Assembly: GCA_021773115.1 (NCBI GenBank)
Contig: JAJFKS010000033.1
Location: forward strand, 186,001-250,000
Source: Woeseiaceae bacterium
GTDB lineage: Bacteria; Pseudomonadota; Gammaproteobacteria; Steroidobacterales; Woeseiaceae
Direction of reading: 5' to 3'
Length of the DNA: 64,000 nt
Position 1 is the stretch's first letter. The number at the start of each line of letters is the position of its first letter. The notes below the pieces were generated by a model. It worked only from the letters and a program-made list of their open reading frames with translations, was not told where the DNA came from and made no database searches. Positions 36,005 through 45,420 of this stretch are shown piece by piece. The position numbers were made by a program, and so were the translations under genes.

Positions 36005-37318
36005 ATGTCCAGCGTTGGAATGAGCCTGATTGCCGTGGTCGCCTTGCTCGCGGCAAATGCTTTTTTTGTGGCGGCAGAATTTGCCCTGGTCAAGGCCAGA
36101 GGTTTTCGATTGGAGATGGACGCCGATGCTGGTAGCGGCTCTGCAAAGATGACTGTCAGGATATTGGCACATCTTGAGTCCTATCTTGCAGCCTGCCAAC
36201 TTGGCATCACGATGGCTTCCCTGGGCCTTGGCTGGATTGGTGAGCCGGCAGTCGCTGCGCTCCTTACACCACTTTTGCATCCGCTGGGTCTGTCTGATGT
36301 CGTGATTCACAAGATTGCCTTCCTGACTGGCTTCCTGATTTTCTCGTCCCTGCACATCGTGATCGGTGAGCAGGTGCCGAAGTCCTTTGCTATACGGCAA
36401 CCGGAACGCGTCTCGAAGATGACCGCCTACCCACTTCAAGTATTTTACTGGTTTGCGTTTCCGCTGACCTGGCTGCTGGACCGCGCATCTCGGGGAACCT
36501 TGCGCCTGCTAGGTGTCGGGGAAAGCACCCACGGTGAAGCGTTGACACTACAGGAGCTTAAGGGCGTGCTCGCGACATCCAGGCAGCACGGAAAAATATC
36601 ACGGACGCGTGCCCGCATGATGAAGAACCTGATCGAACTCGACGAACGGCCTGTCGGTTGGGTCATGATTCCCCGACACGAGGTGACGGTTTTGAGCGTC
36701 GCGCTCAGCAAGGAAGAGAATCGCAGCAGGATCGCAGAAACACGTCATTCTCGTTTTCCTCTCGTCGACAAGGAGAACAACGTACTTGGCCTTGTGCTGC
36801 AGAAAGATCTTTTTCAGGCCGAGATTGACGGCGCCTCCGATCCGCTGGCGGATCTCGAATCCGTTTGCCGAAAGCCGGTATTCGTACCGGAACGCCAGAC
36901 AGTCTCAAAAACCTTCGAAACATTGCGAGGGGAGTCCGTGCACATGGCGATCGTTGTTGATGAGTACGGCGAGATTGCCGGTATTGTCACGCTTGAGGAT
37001 CTGCTCGAAGAAATCGTTGGCGAAATTCTCGACGAGAAAGATCAACGTGAAGCGAGTTATAACCTCAAAAAATTATCCGATACTTCCTGGATGGTCGATG
37101 GTGGCATCTCTATTTCGGATGCGGCGCGCGAATTCGGCCTGGTCGTCGAGTCTGGCAGTCTCAGCAATACGCTGGCGGGGCTGTTCATGGAACGGCTGGA
37201 AAGCATCCCGGAAGTTGGCGACGTGCTGGAGATGGACGGCTTCAAGCTGACCGTTGAAGAGACGTCGGGGCGGCATGCAACCCGAATAAGGGTGCGTAAG
37301 CTACCCGTCGAAGACTAG
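36005..37318 (+). CDS. CNNM/HlyC/CorC-family membrane protein with CBS domains
   Basis: About 437 residues from ATG 36005 (MSSVGMSLIAVV); the frame is open from 35936. The N-terminal DUF21 membrane domain spans about 1-190 with AAEFALVKAR and GEQVPKSFAIR. Two CBS domains follow (RFPLVDKENNVLGLVLQKDL and MAIVVDEYGEIAGIVTLEDLL), then a CorC/HlyC PCMH-like C-terminal domain. Members are linked to magnesium or cobalt efflux and metal tolerance. It is divergent from the rimK operon and its stop overlaps that of the antiporter gene by four bases. Confidence 0.92.
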   Translation: MSSVGMSLIAVVALLAANAFFVAAEFALVKARGFRLEMDADAGSGSAKMTVRILAHLESYLAACQLGITMASLGLGWIGEPAVAALLTPLLHPLGLSDVVIHKIAFLTGFLIFSSLHIVIGEQVPKSFAIRQPERVSKMTAYPLQVFYWFAFPLTWLLDRASRGTLRLLGVGESTHGEALTLQELKGVLATSRQHGKISRTRARMMKNLIELDERPVGWVMIPRHEVTVLSVALSKEENRSRIAETRHSRFPLVDKENNVLGLVLQKDLFQAEIDGASDPLADLESVCRKPVFVPERQTVSKTFETLRGESVHMAIVVDEYGEIAGIVTLEDLLEEIVGEILDEKDQREASYNLKKLSDTSWMVDGGISISDAAREFGLVVESGSLSNTLAGLFMERLESIPEVGDVLEMDGFKLTVEETSGRHATRIRVRKLPVED

Positions 37319-39099
37319 GGCTCGGCAAACGCCGACACGGTCCAGCCCGCTTTCGGCGTAAAGTCGCTGTCCACAACCGGGAAGTGAACATGACCGCTGT
37401 CATCGGTGTAAAAGACCGGCTGTCGTTTCGGGTGCTGTTCGAAATAGGCCTCCAAGCTGAATTCTTCGGATAGTTTAGTGGTTTTGAGCTTCTGTCCGGC
37501 GTCGATTCGCTCCTGCAGCGCTTCCAGCGATAGCTCGTCACCCAGCAACACGCGGCCACGACTTTCGCCGGTGACCTTGTGCTTATCGTGCTCGCCCTGA
37601 ACGTGATTGCTGATCGTGAACACGTTGTCGCGACCAAAATCTTCAGCGAAGCGAACACAGGCCAATTCATTGAGACCCGGCTGTCGCGACAAGGAAAGCA
37701 GTGTTCCAAGCCCGGCCAGATCGAGTTTCTCGTCAGCATAACTGGACACGGCGCTTCCGTAGAAGGTCGGTATGCCCATCATGCGTGCTTCCTGGATGCT
37801 CGCGTAATGCGAGTCCGCGATCGTGACCTTTTGACCGTTTTCGATCAACTCCTTCGCGATGACCTGAGCAACATGGTTGGCACCGACGATCAAGACGCCA
37901 ATCGGCTCGGGTTCGGCGACACCCAGGAATCGTGCCAGCGGTCGCGCGGTCAGGCTCTGCAGAATGACTGTGCCAATGATGACGGTAAAGACCAGCGGCA
38001 CCAGCGAGTCCGCACCGGCGTATCCCCGCTCTTCAAGCCGCAACGCGAACAAAGCAGAAATGGCTGCCGCAACAATACCCCTGGGAAATACCCAGCCGAC
38101 AAACAGTCGTTCACGCCAGCTCAGCGAGCTGCCGATTGAGCAAACCAACGCGCGCAATGGTCCCACGACAAATTGCAGCAGCACAACAATAGTCAGCGCG
38201 CCCATGCCGATGTGGAACAGCGCGTCCAGGTCAACGCGTGCCGCAAGCAAGATGAACAGGCCGGCGACAAGTACCAGCGTGATGCTCTCTTTGAAACTAA
38301 CGACGTCTTCGAGATCAACGTGTCGCATGTTCGCGAGCCAGATACCCATGACCGTCACGGCGAGTAAGCCTGATTCGCCGTGAATCGCTTCGGCGGCTGC
38401 AAAAATTGCAAGTACGGCTGCAAGGCTTGCGTACGCGCGAAGGAAATCCGGAATCAGGCGCTTGCGCACAGCGAGGCCAAAAAGGTAACCACCCAAAGCT
38501 CCGAGTGCGCTGCCAGCGGCGACAATTATTATCACGGTAGCCGTGGCGTGAATTGCGCCTTCCGCGGTCTGCGTCGCGATAATGAAGTCGAATACGATCA
38601 GGCCGAGGATCGCGCCCAGTGGATCGATCAGGATCGCCTCCCAACGAAGCACGCTGGAAACCGCAGCCGTCGGTCTGACAGATCGAACCAACGGCATGAT
38701 GACCGTCGGCCCGCTGACTGTAACGATGGCGCCGAACAGAGCTGACAGGTAAGCGTCCCAGTGCAACAGGTAGTAGGCGGCCAAACTGGCCGACAGCCAC
38801 GTTATTGCGACACCGAAGGTAACCAGGCGACGAACAACGGCGCCGTGACCGCGCAGCTCGGAAAACTTTAGCGTCAGGCTTCCTTCGAACAGGATAATCG
38901 CAACAGAAATTGACACCAGCGGCAACAGCAGATCGCCAAGTAACTCGCTGGGGTTGAGCCAACCAAGTACAGGGCCCGCCGCAATACCGAATAGCAAAAG
39001 AAACAGTATCGCGGGAAGTTTGACCCGCCAGGCTATCCATTGGCAGACGAAACCGGTAAACAGGATTCCGCAGAAAATAACGATTTCGTGTGCGTGCAT
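37315..39099 (-). CDS. CPA1-family sodium/proton antiporter with RCK-like domain
   Basis: About 594 residues from ATG 39099, preceded by GAGAAG; an upstream Met at 39129 adds ten residues. Twelve or thirteen membrane helices cover residues 1-385, including IAIILFEGSLTL, RWEAILIDPLGAIL and GWVFPRGIVAAAISALFA, the conserved acidic and Arg positions of CPA antiporters. A cytoplasmic RCK-like Rossmann domain (IGVLIVGANHVAQVIAKELI) begins near 400 and would sense nucleotide or ions. It exports sodium or potassium against protons. Confidence 0.92.
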   Translation of the reverse strand: MHAHEIVIFCGILFTGFVCQWIAWRVKLPAILFLLLFGIAAGPVLGWLNPSELLGDLLLPLVSISVAIILFEGSLTLKFSELRGHGAVVRRLVTFGVAITWLSASLAAYYLLHWDAYLSALFGAIVTVSGPTVIMPLVRSVRPTAAVSSVLRWEAILIDPLGAILGLIVFDFIIATQTAEGAIHATATVIIIVAAGSALGALGGYLFGLAVRKRLIPDFLRAYASLAAVLAIFAAAEAIHGESGLLAVTVMGIWLANMRHVDLEDVVSFKESITLVLVAGLFILLAARVDLDALFHIGMGALTIVVLLQFVVGPLRALVCSIGSSLSWRERLFVGWVFPRGIVAAAISALFALRLEERGYAGADSLVPLVFTVIIGTVILQSLTARPLARFLGVAEPEPIGVLIVGANHVAQVIAKELIENGQKVTIADSHYASIQEARMMGIPTFYGSAVSSYADEKLDLAGLGTLLSLSRQPGLNELACVRFAEDFGRDNVFTISNHVQGEHDKHKVTGESRGRVLLGDELSLEALQERIDAGQKLKTTKLSEEFSLEAYFEQHPKRQPVFYTDDSGHVHFPVVDSDFTPKAGWTVSAFAEP

Positions 39100-39179
39100 G
39101 GTTTCTGCTTCTCTGAGAGGATTCGCCAACCTTAGCAGTTGCCGATGGATATACAGGAATTTGCCTGCTAAAGTCCGCG

Positions 39180-39199
39180 GCCCGCCGTTTTTGGCGGGC
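39180..39199 (+). other. Strong hairpin in the leader of the DUF2490 gene
   Basis: GCCCGCC and GGCGGGC pair perfectly across a GTTTTT loop, followed by TTTG on the plus strand. It looks like a weak intrinsic terminator, but no plus-strand gene ends nearby. It lies 30 bases before the next start codon, so it could be a leader structure of that gene. Confidence 0.4.
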
Positions 39200-39228
39200 T
39201 TTGCTGCGCCTGTGGGCGAGGAGTTTAA

Positions 39229-39945
39229 ATGATTCAGGTGAACAGGCGCTCAACATTTTTGAGCCTGGTGGCTATCGCTGCAGCGAGTGTCGCGCCCATC
39301 AATGCAGCAAATGCGCGTGACGATAACACTGGCTTATGGACGGTCTTCACGACAACTGACGCCTTTGCTGCGGACGACGGCAGTAGCCGTTGGTCCTACT
39401 GGTTCGACGGGCAAGTTCGATTTCCAGACATCGGCAGCGGCGCGACGCAGTTTCTGGCACGCCCGGGCATCGGTTATCGACCGGGTAAGAACCTGCAAAT
39501 GTGGGCGGGTTATGCGCGGCTGGAATCCGAAAGCGCATCCGGCGTATCGACATTTGAAAACCGCTATTGGCAGCAACTCAACTGGAAGGCTGGCGTCGCA
39601 CTCGGCGGCCGGTTCACCATGCGTACGCGTCTTGTGGAGCGAAACGTCAGCACCGGCGATGATGTCGGTCTGGTACTGCGGTTTCGAACACAGTACTCCC
39701 GCCTCGTCGGCACACAGGGAAATAAGAGCCTCATCGTCAGCCTGGAGCCATTTTACAACCTGAATGACACAGACTGGAGCGGCAAGTCCAGGTTTTCACA
39801 AAATCGAACAGTTGTTGGCGTCGCCTTTAAGCTGAGCGACAAGCTGACGCTTACCACGGCGTATATGAATCAATTCGTCTGGCGCGACAACGCCGAAGAC
39901 TCAAGCAATCACGTCGCGGTCGCGAATTTTAACGTCAAATTCTGA
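39229..39945 (+). CDS. DUF2490 outer membrane beta-barrel protein
   Basis: 238 residues with a strong ribosome binding site (GAGGAG seven bases upstream) and a Sec signal ending near ANARD. The body alternates amphipathic strands such as GLWTVFTTTDAF, LQMWAGYARLES, RYWQQLNWKAG and KLTLTTAYMNQFVWRD, and ends in a typical outer membrane Phe (NFNVKF). The distribution matches DUF2490 proteins. No ligand can be inferred. Confidence 0.85.
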   Translation: MIQVNRRSTFLSLVAIAAASVAPINAANARDDNTGLWTVFTTTDAFAADDGSSRWSYWFDGQVRFPDIGSGATQFLARPGIGYRPGKNLQMWAGYARLESESASGVSTFENRYWQQLNWKAGVALGGRFTMRTRLVERNVSTGDDVGLVLRFRTQYSRLVGTQGNKSLIVSLEPFYNLNDTDWSGKSRFSQNRTVVGVAFKLSDKLTLTTAYMNQFVWRDNAEDSSNHVAVANFNVKF

Positions 39946-39961
39946 TTTCGCGTTACGCGAT

Positions 39962-41227
39962 TCAAACATGTATCAATTCAACAAAGTCGTGTTCTGTTTG
40001 CACGGCCGCAAGGTTAATCGTATTTGCAAATACGGAGAACGCGAGATATCCCGCGAGTCCAGTGGTGCGCGTCATCCAGGGCGGCAACTGCTTTGGGCTC
40101 TCTAATGTGCCGTTTGCAAAAAACTCTTCGTAGCGAACAACATCGTTGAGCGTCATGCGGCCTGCGAAAAAATATTCGCAAAAACGAAACTTTTGCTCTT
40201 TGAACGCCCAGCGGAAGAACGTATGGACCTCCAGCATTCCACGAAGATATACCGAGTCTTTCGTAAACGCATGTCCACCCGTCAGCGGCGCACCACGAAA
40301 TACCCGCATCGTTGAGCTGTAGCATTCCGCCAGCGGTTGTTCCGTTTCAGCGAAGTACCTAAAGACTTCGATAAAATCTGCGCCGCCCAGTGCCATATCG
40401 ATCGCGATAATCCGCATGGCGATACGCTCAAGACGGGAAATATCGATTGACCCGGTCACTAGTTCAGCAAAAGTCGCGAGGCCCTCCTGCGCGGCAGTGG
40501 TTCTCGGCGCACCCAGGCTCATGGCACTAATGACAGATTGCGTCCGGCCATTGAGTGCCGTCAGGGAATGCACGAACGCTTCGTGATGCAGCAGCTGCTG
40601 GGCGTCATACCTGGAAAAGCAGGTCGCGTCGCGCAAGCGAATACGGGTGGCACCCGCGGCGGCCTTTGAGGCGAGGTGTGGGTCGACGACGACGCTGATT
40701 TGCCCCTCGTCGAACACCGCCGCGAGGCCCGCCTCCAGATCAGCTTTGACGGACTGGGCGCTGACACAATAGTCCGCTTCATGAAGCTTGCTGCTCTCGT
40801 AAAACTCGGCTCCGACGGCAAGGAAGTATTTCGCCGCATCGAGGCTCGTCGTGCCGTCGCCGCCGGTAATCGGGTTGCCCGGACGTCCGTAAATACCAAT
40901 CGACAACTCGGTCATCTTTGGCGTGCCGAGGCATCCGATCATGCAGGCAACATCGAGATAGGACTGTGCGGTGTCCTGCAGGTATTTCGCGAGCGGGTGC
41001 TCAAAGTTCGACGCCCGCTTGATGATGGATTCAAGTAGTTTCGCCTGCCTCGAGTGGTCCACCGCCGCATAACTAACATCCGGGAGTGCGGGATTGCCTC
41101 GCTCCCAGGCCTCGATAAACGGATATTGCAGCTCAGGCTCCCACGCCAGCTCGGAAAGGACTTTGATATCACGCGATGCGCTGACGAGCTCTCGGTCGAG
41201 CGCGGCGAGCTTTTCCAGTTCGGTCAT
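39962..41227 (-). CDS. QEGLA-motif (DUF1704) putative metallopeptidase
   Basis: 421 residues from ATG 41227, which overlaps the nhaD stop by four bases (ATGA); the upstream open frame is a shadow of nhaD. The family-defining QEGLA is at 247-251 and a HHEAFVH metal motif at 214-220, so H215, H220 and the Glu of QEGLA probably bind zinc. TIGR-style annotation calls these flavohemoglobin expression-modulating proteins; eukaryotic relatives of DUF1704 are tubulin carboxypeptidases (MATCAP). This supports a peptidase fold, with unknown substrate here. Confidence 0.87.
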   Translation of the reverse strand: MTELEKLAALDRELVSASRDIKVLSELAWEPELQYPFIEAWERGNPALPDVSYAAVDHSRQAKLLESIIKRASNFEHPLAKYLQDTAQSYLDVACMIGCLGTPKMTELSIGIYGRPGNPITGGDGTTSLDAAKYFLAVGAEFYESSKLHEADYCVSAQSVKADLEAGLAAVFDEGQISVVVDPHLASKAAAGATRIRLRDATCFSRYDAQQLLHHEAFVHSLTALNGRTQSVISAMSLGAPRTTAAQEGLATFAELVTGSIDISRLERIAMRIIAIDMALGGADFIEVFRYFAETEQPLAECYSSTMRVFRGAPLTGGHAFTKDSVYLRGMLEVHTFFRWAFKEQKFRFCEYFFAGRMTLNDVVRYEEFFANGTLESPKQLPPWMTRTTGLAGYLAFSVFANTINLAAVQTEHDFVELIHV

Positions 41228-42555
41228 GTTGCGAATCGGGCGTTTACGAGGAAGTGCACCCAGATACTGAGAAAGTATCCGAGCGCGATTGCCGGCGTCC
41301 AGCGAAGATGTCTGAAAAACGTGTAGTGGCCATGTGCCTGACCCATCAGCGCAACACCTGCAGCTGACCCGACGGATAACAGGCTGCCGCCAACGCCCGC
41401 GGTTAGCGTGACGAGCAACCATTGCTGCGTGTCCATCACTGGATTCATCTCGAGTACGGCAACCATTATCGGAATATTGTCAACGAGCGCCGACGCAATG
41501 CCGACGATGATGTTGGCCGTTGTTGCACCCAGATCCGAGTAAAGATAAGCCGACATGTGTTCCAGATAACCTATGAACCCGAGACCCCCAACACACATGA
41601 TGACGCCAAAGAAAAACAATAGCGTGTCCCACTCGACCCTGGCCACTTCCCTGAAAGTATCAAACGGTGTCACCTCACCAACCGACTGACTTTGTTGCCC
41701 GTCGGTCAGCAGCTGACCGGACGTTTGTCGCATGTAGTAGCCGAACAGCTTAAGCAATGCCAGACCGGTCATCATGCCCATGAAGGCCGGCAGGCCGAAG
41801 ACATTGTGAAAGGTCACGGCCGTGACAATGGTCGTAACAAACAGCAGCACGATACGCTTCGCTCCGCGTTTTGTTTTTTCGTCGGTTGCACTGCGCAGAG
41901 CCGCCTCACGGGGCACCGCAAACGACATCAGGACGGCGGGTACAAGATAGTTCACGGCGGACGGAACGAACAAGGCAAAAAAGGTTTGGAATTCCACCAG
42001 GCCACGCTGCCAGACCATCAGGGTTGTGATATCTCCGAACGGACTGTATGCACCGCCGGCATTCGCGGCGACGACGATATTGATACAGGCGACAGTGATG
42101 AACTTGGGCTTTCCCTGGCCTATCGCCAGTACGACAGCACACATGACGAGTGCCGTCGTCAGGTTGTCGATCAGCGGCGACAGGAAAAAACTCATCGCAC
42201 CGGTGATCCAAAATATGTTGCGGTAGCTGAATCCTCTGCTCGTCAGCCAGGAACGCAACGCGTTGAATACGTTGCGTTCACTCATGGCGTTGACGTAGGT
42301 CATCGCGGCAAGCAGGAACAGGAACAGCTGCGCGAATTCGATCAGAAAATGATCGATCGCCTCTTCAGCAACCTGCGATATACCGGCCTGTGTATACTGG
42401 TAGCCGATCAGAGCCCAAATCAAGCCGGCAGCGAGCAAAACAGGTTTGGACTTTCGCATCTGCGTGTATTCTTCAGCGATTACTGCCATGTACGCTAGTG
42501 CGAACAAGACCAGCGACGTCATACCGACCCAGTGCGCTGTCAAATCCATTGTCAT
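41224..42555 (-). CDS. nhaD: NhaD-family sodium/proton antiporter
   Basis: 443 residues with twelve or so membrane helices. ITGAMSFFLSPLIDNLTTAL, VAANAGGAYSPFGDITTLMVW and GIASALVDNIPIMVAVLEM are the conserved acidic and Asn segments of the NhaD/arsenite-permease (IT) superfamily. It extrudes sodium or lithium, fitting a marine or saline habitat. The DUF1704 gene is translationally coupled downstream. Confidence 0.92.
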   Translation of the reverse strand: MTMDLTAHWVGMTSLVLFALAYMAVIAEEYTQMRKSKPVLLAAGLIWALIGYQYTQAGISQVAEEAIDHFLIEFAQLFLFLLAAMTYVNAMSERNVFNALRSWLTSRGFSYRNIFWITGAMSFFLSPLIDNLTTALVMCAVVLAIGQGKPKFITVACINIVVAANAGGAYSPFGDITTLMVWQRGLVEFQTFFALFVPSAVNYLVPAVLMSFAVPREAALRSATDEKTKRGAKRIVLLFVTTIVTAVTFHNVFGLPAFMGMMTGLALLKLFGYYMRQTSGQLLTDGQQSQSVGEVTPFDTFREVARVEWDTLLFFFGVIMCVGGLGFIGYLEHMSAYLYSDLGATTANIIVGIASALVDNIPIMVAVLEMNPVMDTQQWLLVTLTAGVGGSLLSVGSAAGVALMGQAHGHYTFFRHLRWTPAIALGYFLSIWVHFLVNARFAT

Positions 42556-42562
42556 AAACTCC

Positions 42563-44269
42563 TTACTCTGCCGTTATTCGAAATCCGGGACCCTTCACAA
42601 ATCGCCCTGGGGTCGCTTCGGTATGTGTCCCGTCGACCAAGACCAGAACCCCATTGACGATGACGTATTGCACACCGGTCGCATACTGATGCGGCTCGGC
42701 AAATGTTGCATGATCCTGGATGCTGCCAGGATCGAATATCGTGATGTCAGCGAAGAAACCTGCCTTCAGTAGCCCGCGGTCAACGATACCGAGATTCCTG
42801 GCGGGCAAGCTCGTCAATCGTCGCACAGCTTCCGGTAGCGAAATAATTTTGTCGTCCCGAACATACTTGCCGAGCAGACGCGCAAAAGTCCCGTAGGCGC
42901 GTGGGTGCGGATTGGACAACAGGAAGTTACCTTCGGGTGCAAGGGATTCTGCATCCGATCCGAACGCCATCCACGGCATGGCAATTTTCTTTTTTACATT
43001 TTCTTCGGACATGATGAAGTAAATGGTGCCGACCCGGCTGCCGTCTTCGATGACGAGATCCATCATCGTTTCCGCAACGGATGTCTCGCGCATCCGGGCA
43101 ACTTCGGCCAGGGTCTTGCCGGTCAGCGGTTTCAGGTCGGGGTTTTTGAAACCCGCCAGCAATACCTTGTCGGCACTGCCGGCGGCGAGGTAGAGATTCT
43201 CCCAGTCATTCGACGGTGCTTCGATTTCCATCTTCAGCCGTTCCCGAATCGCCGGATCCTTCAGGCGCTCGGCCCAGGCTTCGTAACCACCCTCCTGAAC
43301 CCACGGCGGCATCGATGCGTCCAGGCCAGTCGCACCGGCGGTGTACGTATACATGTCGGTAGTGATGTCCAGGCCTTCCGCTCTGGCCGCTTCAATTCGA
43401 TCAAACACCGTCTCGAGCTTGTCGAAGTTGGCTTTTCCTGCAGCTTTCAGGTGGTAAATTTCGGCACCGATGTCGGCCGCACGCGCGATCGCGATCAACT
43501 CCTCAACCGCCTCGACGAACTGCTCACCTTCGCTACGGATGTGCGAGATGTAGCGGCCGCCGTACTCCGATGCCACTTCGCAGAGCGCAATGAGCTCGGC
43601 GGTATCGGCATAGAATGCTGGCGTGTAAATCAGCGACGAACCGACGCCCAGCGCACCTTCTTCCATGGCTGTGCGAACAAGGTTCCGCATACGCTCAAGC
43701 TCTTCCTCATTCGGCGCTCTGTCTTCATAACCCAGCTCATGTATACGCACCGTGCTCGCGCCAACAAATGACGCGACGTTGGTGGATATACCCTTGTCTT
43801 CCAGGAATTGCAGGTACTCCCCCAATGTTGTCCAGGTGATGTCGTATTTGATATCGCCCTGCTGCCCTGGCGCCTCGGCCTTCATGGCGTCGTTTAACGG
43901 CCCCATGCTCCAGCCTTCGCCCATCACTTCCAGGGTAACGCCCTGCCGAATATCACTCTGCGAACGGCCATCGGCGATCAGCGATTCGGTTGCCCAGCTC
44001 AGCATATTGATGAAGCCCGGCGCGACGGCAAGGCCGGTGGCGTCGATCGTGCGATCGGCGGTGCCGAGGTCCTTACCGATACCAACAATGCGGTCGTCGC
44101 GTATCGCGATGTCTGCGGCGTAGGGATCGCCGCCCTGGCCATCGTAGATTTCGCCATTGATGACCAGCAGATCGAATTGCCCGGTTGCAATGTCGTCGGA
44201 CCCAGTTTGCTTGGAGCAGGCCGCGAGCGCGGCGAGAAGAAAGATCCACAGCGATACTTTTCTCAACAT
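42563..44269 (-). CDS. D-aminoacylase/N-acyl-D-amino-acid deacylase-like lipoprotein
   Basis: About 568 residues from the Met at 44269. A lipoprotein signal ends in LAAC at about 15-18, placing the enzyme in the periplasm. The amidohydrolase body shows ATGLAVAPGFINMLSWA (where the usual H-x-H after PGF-I-D is replaced by M-L-S-W), ISHIRSEG, AEIYHLKAAGK and the C-terminal IVDRGLLKAGFFADITIFDP. The N-terminal metal-binding HxH pair appears absent, as in some members that use one zinc. It hydrolyses N-acyl D-amino acids or dipeptides, perhaps from peptidoglycan. Confidence 0.85.
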   Translation of the reverse strand: MLRKVSLWIFLLAALAACSKQTGSDDIATGQFDLLVINGEIYDGQGGDPYAADIAIRDDRIVGIGKDLGTADRTIDATGLAVAPGFINMLSWATESLIADGRSQSDIRQGVTLEVMGEGWSMGPLNDAMKAEAPGQQGDIKYDITWTTLGEYLQFLEDKGISTNVASFVGASTVRIHELGYEDRAPNEEELERMRNLVRTAMEEGALGVGSSLIYTPAFYADTAELIALCEVASEYGGRYISHIRSEGEQFVEAVEELIAIARAADIGAEIYHLKAAGKANFDKLETVFDRIEAARAEGLDITTDMYTYTAGATGLDASMPPWVQEGGYEAWAERLKDPAIRERLKMEIEAPSNDWENLYLAAGSADKVLLAGFKNPDLKPLTGKTLAEVARMRETSVAETMMDLVIEDGSRVGTIYFIMSEENVKKKIAMPWMAFGSDAESLAPEGNFLLSNPHPRAYGTFARLLGKYVRDDKIISLPEAVRRLTSLPARNLGIVDRGLLKAGFFADITIFDPGSIQDHATFAEPHQYATGVQYVIVNGVLVLVDGTHTEATPGRFVKGPGFRITAE

Positions 44270-44384
44270 TGAATAGTCTCTTGCAATCATTCGGTGGTCG
44301 GCACCTCAAGATCGCACAATCACTGTGTATTGCAAAGCGTTCTTGCGATACTTGGCGGTAATTCCGGCGACGGGTTGCAACACC

Positions 44385-45419
44385 ATGCTCACCATCTATA
44401 GCGACGATCATCGACTGCACCACGGCCAGGGGGAGCTAAACAACGGGCAACTTCAGCCCTGCGTTGAGTTTCCGGCGCGCGCTGACAATGTTCTCGCGGC
44501 GGTCAGGGAAGCGCAGCTTGGCGAGGTCATCGCACCGGACGACTTCGGGCTCGATCCGGTTCGTCGTGTTCACAGCCCGCGCTTCGTCGAGTTTCTCGAA
44601 CAGGCGTGGGGGCTTTGGACGGCCGAGGGCCGCAGCTGCGACGCATTGCCGCTCAATTGGCCGGTGCGCGGCATGCGGCAGATTGAGCCGGACTACATCG
44701 ATGGTAAGTTGGGGTACTTCTCATTCGATGCCGGGACGCCGATTACAGCGGGTACCTGGACTGCCATTACAGCCGGCGCAAACGTCGCGCTAACGGGCGC
44801 TGCGAAGTTGCTCGATGGCGAGCGCGACGCATTTTCACTGTGTCGCCCGCCCGGCCACCATGCGGCTGCGGATTACTACGGTGGCTATTGCTTCTTCAAC
44901 AACGCGGCAATCGCGGCACAATATCTGCGTGACCAGGGCGCCAGCCGCGTTGCAATACTGGATGTCGACTACCACCATGGCAATGGCACACAATCAATTT
45001 TCTACGATCGCGACGACGTAATGTTCGTTTCGATTCATGCCGATCCGCGGCAGGAATATCCCTATTTCCTGGGACGTGCGGACGAGATCGGCGACGGCCC
45101 GGGGGCCGGCTATAACCTGAATCTACCGCTGCCCTGGCAGAGCAGCGCGGACGACTGGTTCGCGGCACTCGCTACCGGCCTGCAGCGAATTTCCGGGTAC
45201 GCGCCTGACTATCTTGTCGTTTCTCTGGGTGTTGATACGTTCATCGACGATCCGATTTCGCAGTTTCGTTTGAAGACCGACGACTATCTCGAGGTCGGCA
45301 AGCGCATCGGCGAGCTGGGGCTGCCAACCTTGTTTGTCATGGAAGGCGGTTATGCCGTGGCCAATATTGGTGGCAATGTTGTGAATGTGCTTCGCGGGGC
45401 TGCAGCACAGAAAGCCTAA
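44385..45419 (+). CDS. Histone deacetylase-like amidohydrolase
   Basis: 344 residues from ATG 44385 (MLTIYSDDHRLHH); the earlier ATG at 44325 adds 20 residues with no homology. Active-site landmarks are complete: CRPPGHHA (H158-H159), YCFFNNAAIAAQ, ILDVDYHHGNGTQS (zinc ligands D195 and H197), SIHADP, a later GVDTFIDDP and the transition-state Tyr in MEGGYAV. Bacterial members deacetylate polyamines or other acetylated amines. It is divergent from the aminoacylase and convergent with the FMN reductase two bases away. Confidence 0.93.
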   Translation: MLTIYSDDHRLHHGQGELNNGQLQPCVEFPARADNVLAAVREAQLGEVIAPDDFGLDPVRRVHSPRFVEFLEQAWGLWTAEGRSCDALPLNWPVRGMRQIEPDYIDGKLGYFSFDAGTPITAGTWTAITAGANVALTGAAKLLDGERDAFSLCRPPGHHAAADYYGGYCFFNNAAIAAQYLRDQGASRVAILDVDYHHGNGTQSIFYDRDDVMFVSIHADPRQEYPYFLGRADEIGDGPGAGYNLNLPLPWQSSADDWFAALATGLQRISGYAPDYLVVSLGVDTFIDDPISQFRLKTDDYLEVGKRIGELGLPTLFVMEGGYAVANIGGNVVNVLRGAAAQKA

Positions 45420-45420
45420 G

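Noticed and set aside
39180..39203. Intrinsic terminator of an upstream plus-strand gene
   Set aside because: No plus-strand gene ends nearby and the T-tract is short; kept only as a leader hairpin.
38315..39256. 313-codon minus-strand open frame overlapping the CPA1 antiporter
   Set aside because: Same strand, different frame, Arg-rich; the antiporter frame has the membrane segments and motifs.
41692..42498. 268-codon plus-strand open frame opposite nhaD
   Set aside because: Gln/His/Arg-rich with no recognisable motif; nhaD on the other strand has clear family motifs.
42905..43771. 288-codon plus-strand open frame opposite the D-aminoacylase gene
   Set aside because: Arg/Cys-rich shadow of a well-supported enzyme.
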